A stretch of DNA of 8,600 nucleotides, from contig CAYGRY010000095.1 in NCBI GenBank assembly GCA_964352405.1, positions 1-8,600 of the forward strand, given 5' to 3'. A program made the translations under genes and the position numbers. Positions 4,618 through 8,600 of the stretch are shown here, one piece after another (position 1 is the first letter of the stretch; every line of letters starts with the position of its first letter). This DNA is from UBA4207 sp964352405. GTDB taxonomy: Bacteria > Bdellovibrionota > Bacteriovoracia > Bacteriovoracales > Bacteriovoracaceae. Under the pieces are notes generated by a model. The model did no database searches, had not been told where the DNA came from, and was given only the letters and a program-made list of their open reading frames with translations.

Positions 4618-5127
4618 TTAAACGTCGAGCTCGATCATGAGGACACCCTGTTCGAGCGCCTGTCCCTCCTTCACATGCACGGCCTTCACCACACCATTAA
4701 CCGAAGTTTTAATCTCATTTTCCATTTTCATGGCTTCAAGAATAAGAAGTGTTTCGCCTTCTTTAACTTCATCACCTGGTTTCACAGAAATTTTAACAAC
4801 TTTTCCAGGCATTTGTGTGACGAGATCACCGGCTTCACCGTTTGATAGACCTGAAGGTTTATAACCACGGTAAACATCATAGACGCGATCGACGGCAACG
4901 ATTCTTTTTGGAAGTTCTTGTCTAGCCACTCGCTTCCAGCTTAATCCATCAAAAGATACAAAATAATCACCAGCAAGTTTTCTGACTTTTACTTTTTGTT
5001 CACGTGTTCGTTTTCCATCTTCAAGCGCGGAAAAGTCGAACTCAACCATTTCACGTCCGTGCATAACGGTCTTTGTTAGATCGATGATTATTTCGTTATT
5101 TTCGTGATCAATTAAATAAGTACGCAT
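4618..5127 (-). CDS. Biotin carboxyl carrier protein of an acyl-CoA carboxylase
   Basis: The product has 169 residues. The C-terminal 70 (about 101-169) are a biotinyl/lipoyl domain with the canonical EAMKM (131-135); Lys134 is the biotin attachment site. Flanking features are standard: TQMPGKVVKISVKPGDEVKE before it, and GVVKAVHVKEGQALEQG after it. Residues 1-95 form a separate beta-rich N-terminal part (VKVRKLAGDYFVSFDGLSWK at 46-65) like the linker found between BC and BCCP in acyl-CoA carboxylase alpha chains. The carrier swings its carboxybiotin from the biotin carboxylase to the carboxyltransferase. Last gene of a three-gene operon: only two bases separate the biotin carboxylase stop from its ATG, with AGGA upstream. 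In most propionyl-CoA carboxylases this part is fused to BC; here it is separate. Biotin-ligase dependence is certain for the family. Confidence 0.93.
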   Translation of the reverse strand: MRTYLIDHENNEIIIDLTKTVMHGREMVEFDFSALEDGKRTREQKVKVRKLAGDYFVSFDGLSWKRVARQELPKRIVAVDRVYDVYRGYKPSGLSNGEAGDLVTQMPGKVVKISVKPGDEVKEGETLLILEAMKMENEIKTSVNGVVKAVHVKEGQALEQGVLMIELDV

Positions 5128-5129
5128 AA

Positions 5130-6581
5130 TTATAATCCTAACTGGCGAGCTTCAATCGCTGCCAGCTTGCTATAAATCGATGAGTGATCAAATTCACGGT
5201 TGATCATATCCTGAGGTTTGGTTTCACCAATATAGTTGGTGGTGTAGTGACCTTCACAAAACTTAGGTTCACTCAAGATAACTTTATGTAGAGGGATATT
5301 GGTTTTTAATCCTTCAATATGAAGCCCTTCAAGAGCGGCTCTCATTTTTCTTACGGCAACATCGCGAATGATACCTTTAACAACCAGCTTTCCAACCATT
5401 GGATCAAAGTCAGGCGTCACTTCAAGATCTCGGTAAATACAGTGATCAAAACGAGTGCCTTGTGGAAAATTAGATTCAAAGCCTGTGACTTTTCCCGGTG
5501 CAGGAAGCATGGTGATTGGATCTTCCGCACAGATACGACATTCAATTGCGTGACCAGAGCGTTTAATCCATTCCTGTGAAGGAAAGCCTAAGTCTTCGCC
5601 AAAGGCAGACTGGATCATACAAACGATCAAATCAATGCCCGTAATTTCTTCAGTAATTGGATGTTCAACCTGAATACGAGTATTCATTTCGAGGAAATAG
5701 AACTTTCTATCTTCACCCATAATGAATTCAACAGTACCTGCTGAATCGTAGTTCACAGCTTTTGCAAGCTTTACCGCTGTTTCACAGATTTCTTTTCTAA
5801 GCTCTTCATCATCCCCAATGAATGGAGAAGGTGCTTCTTCAATAATTTTTTGGTGACGACGTTGAACTGAACATTCACGCTCAAAGAAGTGATACACATT
5901 GCCTTTTTTATCAGCAAGAATTTGCACTTCAATATGGTGCGGATTTAATACTAATTTTTCAACCAGTAGGTCGCCGTTATTAAATGAAGCTTTCGCTTCT
6001 CTTCCAACTGCTTCAAAGTTTTTCTTAACATCTTCTTCGTTCATACAAGCGCGCATACCACGCCCACCGCCACCAGCTACGGCCTTAAGAAGAATTGGGT
6101 AACCAATTTCTTTAGCAACTTTTATAGCGCCTTCGACAGTTGGAACTGCTTCAGCTGTTCCAGGAACAACTGGTACACCTGCTTTTTGTGCTAAGGCCTT
6201 TGAAGTCGCCTTATCACCCATCACACGAATAGCTTCGGTATTTGGTGCGATAAAAACAACTCCGGCTTTATCAAGCGCACGGCCAAAGTCAGCATTCTCT
6301 GAAAGAAAACCATAACCTGGGTGAACGCCATCGATCTTATGTTGTTTAACCACTTCTAGAATGGCCGGAACATTCAGGTATGTTTCGCCGTTAGACTTAC
6401 CTGGAAGATGAACCCATTCGTCGCAAAAGTGAAGGTGATAAGCATTTGGTTCAGCGTCAGTCCAAACACCAACGGCTGTATGTCCTAACTCACGACAAGC
6501 TTTAGCAATTCTTGCAGCGATTTCACCGCGGTTAGCGATTAAAATTCTTTTGCCACCTTTGGCCTTTGGTAAACGTATCAT
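5130..6581 (-). CDS. Biotin carboxylase subunit of an acyl-CoA carboxylase
   Basis: The product has 483 residues, slightly longer than stand-alone AccC (about 450) and far shorter than a fused PccA. It uses ATP and bicarbonate to carboxylate the biotin of the neighbouring carrier. Motifs in order: RILIANRGEIAARI (12-25) opening the N-terminal Rossmann-like domain; HPGYGFLSEN (87-96); the ATP-grasp glycine loop GGGGRGMR (170-177); ERECSVQRRHQK (234-245); and the catalytic EMNTRIQVEHPITE (298-311) with its Glu, Asn, Arg and Lys-pocket surroundings. The C-terminal domain (about 335-450) is complete. There is no biotin motif in the chain, so the carrier must come from the next gene. The start overlaps the carboxyltransferase stop by four bases (ATGA, 6578-6581), with only a weak SD (GGGA, 13 bases upstream), so translation is coupled. 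It could also serve acetyl-CoA carboxylase, but the PccB-like partner argues for an acyl-CoA carboxylase. Confidence 0.95.
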   Translation of the reverse strand: MIRLPKAKGGKRILIANRGEIAARIAKACRELGHTAVGVWTDAEPNAYHLHFCDEWVHLPGKSNGETYLNVPAILEVVKQHKIDGVHPGYGFLSENADFGRALDKAGVVFIAPNTEAIRVMGDKATSKALAQKAGVPVVPGTAEAVPTVEGAIKVAKEIGYPILLKAVAGGGGRGMRACMNEEDVKKNFEAVGREAKASFNNGDLLVEKLVLNPHHIEVQILADKKGNVYHFFERECSVQRRHQKIIEEAPSPFIGDDEELRKEICETAVKLAKAVNYDSAGTVEFIMGEDRKFYFLEMNTRIQVEHPITEEITGIDLIVCMIQSAFGEDLGFPSQEWIKRSGHAIECRICAEDPITMLPAPGKVTGFESNFPQGTRFDHCIYRDLEVTPDFDPMVGKLVVKGIIRDVAVRKMRAALEGLHIEGLKTNIPLHKVILSEPKFCEGHYTTNYIGETKPQDMINREFDHSSIYSKLAAIEARQLGL

Positions 6582-8140
6582 AATTGAATATTCCCATGTT
6601 TTCTCATTGGCTTTTCAATCTTCTTATCTTTTAAGACTTGGAGGTATTCGTAGATACGAACACGTGTCTCTTCAGGCAAGATCACAGCATCTAGATAACC
6701 TAGCTCTGCTGCACGATATGGATTAGCGAACTGATCTTCATAAGCTTTCACAAGCTGCGCTTTTTTATCGTCATAAGCTTTGCCTTCTAATCCAACAAGC
6801 TCATTTCTAAAGATAATATTCACAGCACCATCAGCACCCATCACGGCAATTTCACCTGTTGGGTAAGCTAAGTTCACGTCGGCGCGAATATGCTTAGACG
6901 CCATAACGTCATAAGCTCCACCATATGCTTTACGTGTAATTAAAGTGATTAGTGGAACTGTTGCTTCAGCGTAGGCATAAAGCAGTTTTGAGCCGTGCTT
7001 AATAATCCCACCATGCTCTTGCACTGTTCCTGGAAGAAAGCCCGGAACATCAACAAGGGTAACAACAGGAATATCAAAGGCATCACAAAAGCGAACAAAG
7101 CGCGCAGCCTTACATGAACTGTCGATATCAAGTACACCTGCAAGCACCGCCGGTTGATTGGCCACGATACCAATTTTGATTCCACCAATAGAAGCAAAGC
7201 CAGTCAGGATATTCATCGCGAAGTCTTTTGAAACTTCTAAGAAATGTCCATCATCAACTACTTCAAGAATAATTTCTCTCATGTCGTATGGCTTTTTAGG
7301 ATTGGCCGGAACAGTTTTTTTAATTTTGGCGTTATCACGGTAAACCGAATCGCCTGAGTATTTTTTCTTTTGTTTTCTAAAGTTAGAAGCTGGAATGTAA
7401 GCCAGAAGTTCTCTGACTCTTTCAAAACACTCGTCTTCATCAGCGCAGTTAAAGTTTGCCACACCTGATTTTTGATTATGTGTTTTAGCGCCACCAAGTT
7501 CTTCTTTGGTAATTTCTTCATGTGTCACAGTCTTAATAACATCAGGACCAGTCACAAACATATAAGAAGTATTTTCCACCATGAAAATAAAGTCTGTAAT
7601 GGCCGGAGAATAAACAGCGCCACCAGCACAAGGACCTAAGATCAAAGAGATTTGTGGAATGACGCCAGAACATTTTACGTTACGATAAAAAATCTCTGCA
7701 TATCCTGCTAGCCCCTCAACACCTTCTTGAATACGAGCTCCACCTGAATCATTCATTCCAATAATTGGAATTCTATTTTCAAGGGCAAAGTCCATAATCT
7801 TACAAATCTTTTTTGCGTGAGCGGCGCCAAGCGCCCCACCCCAGCATGTAAAATCTTGCGAGTATAGAGCAACTTTCTGTCCGTTGATTTCAGCCACACC
7901 AGTAACAACACCGTCACCTAGGAAATGTTGTTTATCCATTCCAAACGATGTGCATTTGTGTTTAACGAAACGATCAAATTCTAAAAAAGAACCTGGATCG
8001 ATTAGACGTTCTATTCTTTCGCGAGCAGTATACTTTCCCTGCGCGTGTTGTTTTTCAATTCTTGCAGAGCCACCACCAAGAGATGCTTGTTCACGAAGTG
8101 AGACAAGTTCCTGGTGTTTTTGTTCCAGTAGATCGGTCAT
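6578..8140 (-). CDS. pccB: Acyl-CoA (probably propionyl-CoA) carboxylase carboxyltransferase beta subunit
   Basis: The product has 520 residues, the usual size for PccB. It moves the carboxyl group from carboxybiotin to an acyl-CoA; with propionyl-CoA the product is (S)-methylmalonyl-CoA. The N-terminal crotonase-like half has KYTARERIERLIDPGSFLEF, DSGGARIQEGV and GPCAGGAVYSP, an oxyanion/acyl-CoA loop. The C-terminal half has VDVPGFLPGTVQEHGGIIKH, the biotin side, and RKAYGGAYDVM. This motif set is that of the PccB/MmdA group rather than of AccD or MccB; MmdA-type decarboxylases use the same fold, but a biotin carboxylase in the operon points to carboxylation. ATG 8140 is chosen over ATG 8155: GGAGG with eight-base spacing precedes 8140, whereas the 8155 ATG lies directly against that SD and has none of its own. 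First gene of the operon. The exact substrate is inferred. Confidence 0.93.
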   Translation of the reverse strand: MTDLLEQKHQELVSLREQASLGGGSARIEKQHAQGKYTARERIERLIDPGSFLEFDRFVKHKCTSFGMDKQHFLGDGVVTGVAEINGQKVALYSQDFTCWGGALGAAHAKKICKIMDFALENRIPIIGMNDSGGARIQEGVEGLAGYAEIFYRNVKCSGVIPQISLILGPCAGGAVYSPAITDFIFMVENTSYMFVTGPDVIKTVTHEEITKEELGGAKTHNQKSGVANFNCADEDECFERVRELLAYIPASNFRKQKKKYSGDSVYRDNAKIKKTVPANPKKPYDMREIILEVVDDGHFLEVSKDFAMNILTGFASIGGIKIGIVANQPAVLAGVLDIDSSCKAARFVRFCDAFDIPVVTLVDVPGFLPGTVQEHGGIIKHGSKLLYAYAEATVPLITLITRKAYGGAYDVMASKHIRADVNLAYPTGEIAVMGADGAVNIIFRNELVGLEGKAYDDKKAQLVKAYEDQFANPYRAAELGYLDAVILPEETRVRIYEYLQVLKDKKIEKPMRKHGNIQL

Positions 8141-8195
8141 AAAAAAAGCCTCCATAAATACGGCGTTATATTATCTCGCGCGCATTTAGGAGGCT
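8141..8195 (-). promoter_or_regulatory. Candidate attenuator or RBS-masking hairpin before pccB
   Basis: On the minus strand AGCCTCC (8195-8189) is the perfect complement of GGAGGCT (8153-8147), which contains the pccB Shine-Dalgarno site. ATTT/AAAT pairing (8159-8156 with 8187-8184) extends the stem across a small internal loop. Seven T residues (8147-8141) follow at once and form the SD-to-ATG spacer. This has the shape of an intrinsic terminator laid over a ribosome site. A possible -10 (GATAAT or TATAAC, 8175-8165) lies in the loop; RNA started from it would lack the upstream arm. Confidence 0.45.
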
Positions 8196-8238
8196 ATTTC
8201 ATTGCGTTAATGCTCAGCGCATCAACTATTCGTAATTA

Positions 8239-8600
8239 TTATTCTCCAGCAGCTTTTTTACGCTTATCTAACTCATACTTATCAACTTTCATAATAAGTG
8301 ATGCGCGAGAAATTCCAAGCTCTTTGGCCAAGCGTGATTTGTTAAACTGACAGCGCTTAAGACCTTCACGGATCATGAGTGCTTCAAGTTCTTCAAGAGC
8401 TGCTTTTAGTGAACCATTCGTGTTAATCCCACGATTCGCAGCAGGTGAACTGCCACCTTCACTTCCAGCATGATCTAATATTCTTGGAGAAAGTAGATCA
8501 GGAGTAATTTGTTTATCTTCGCCAGTTAGTACGACTAGACGTTCAACTTCGTTTTCAAGTTCACGAACGTTACCAGGCCATGGGTAATCAAGCATCTTCT
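8239..8600 (-). CDS. C-terminal part of an NtrC-type sigma-54-dependent activator (partial)
   Basis: The frame is open to the right edge of the window, so only the last 120 or so residues are seen. They begin in the end of the AAA+ domain, with the hallmark YPWPGNVRELENEVERLVVL, and continue through a linker (SEGGSSPAANRG) to a Fis-type helix-turn-helix at the C-terminus: LEALMIREGLKRCQFNKSRL then AKELGISRASLIMKVDKYEL. Proteins of this kind bind enhancer DNA and use ATP to open promoters held by sigma-54 RNA polymerase. The N-terminal sensory or receiver domain is outside the window, so the input signal is unknown. The stop (TAA, 8239-8241) is 98 bases before the pccB start on the same strand, so read-through into the operon is possible. 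I saw no -24/-12 (TGGC-N8-TTGC) element in the gap, so regulation of pccB by this protein is unsupported. Confidence 0.92.
   Translation of the reverse strand, partial: KMLDYPWPGNVRELENEVERLVVLTGEDKQITPDLLSPRILDHAGSEGGSSPAANRGINTNGSLKAALEELEALMIREGLKRCQFNKSRLAKELGISRASLIMKVDKYELDKRKKAAGE

Noticed and set aside
8141..8155. pccB start at ATG 8155
   Set aside because: That ATG directly abuts the GGAGG of the 8140 start and has no SD of its own, so the added MEAFF is probably not translated.
4618..8200. Plus-strand reading frames opposite the carboxylase genes
   Set aside because: They are shadows of strongly conserved minus-strand genes and show no ribosome sites or recognisable domains.
8141..8238. 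Sigma-54 promoter for pccB driven by the adjacent activator
   Set aside because: No TGGC-N8-TTGC (-24/-12) element is visible in the gap on the coding strand.

Overview
The window looks like a chromosomal segment of a low-to-moderate G+C Gram-negative bacterium. The SD-led genes, the sigma-54 activator and the split CT/BC/BCCP carboxylase would suit a Bdellovibrionota/Bacteriovorax-like organism, but that placement is inference and no taxonomic marker is present. There are two kinds of DNA. Conserved metabolic and regulatory genes sit at the edges: a gene tail at 1-105, and the acyl-CoA carboxylase operon plus an NtrC-type regulator at 4618-8600. Between them is an accessory stretch of about 4.5 kb with unrelated, often very AT-rich genes.

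Left part (1-2218, + strand). A gene tail ends at 105. It is followed by a candidate structured RNA (about 168-344) with two GU-repeat segments and a strong intrinsic terminator. Just after the terminator lie a small exported protein with a cysteine-paired Sel1/Hcp-like repeat and, nine bases after its last sense codon, a very AT-rich polytopic membrane protein resembling a GT-C glycosyltransferase.

Middle part (2234-4490). A minus-strand gene encodes an exported two-helix membrane protein of unknown function. A minus-strand pair encodes an XRE-type repressor and an ImmA/IrrE-type zinc protease with a 4-base overlap. A divergent + strand gene encodes a small HNH nuclease. The 400-base divergent intergenic region is full of signals: a predicted leaderless promoter whose -35 is covered by a 17-bp palindrome, a second 35-base inverted repeat made of two TTGGCCA-type arms, a TTGACA promoter toward the nuclease, a minus-strand terminator, and a leader in which alternative pairings could hide or expose the nuclease's Shine-Dalgarno site. 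By analogy with ImmR/ImmA of integrative elements, the protease may inactivate the repressor and so control the nuclease.

Right part (4618-8600, - strand). Carboxyltransferase, biotin carboxylase and a biotin carrier protein form one tightly packed operon, most likely a propionyl-CoA-type carboxylase. Tandem hairpins follow its last gene. The Shine-Dalgarno site of its first gene can pair with an upstream copy of its complement, and a T7 run follows at once, so an attenuator or RBS-masking hairpin is possible. The C-terminal end of a sigma-54-dependent activator lies upstream and runs off the window. No tRNA, rRNA, IS element or CRISPR array was seen.
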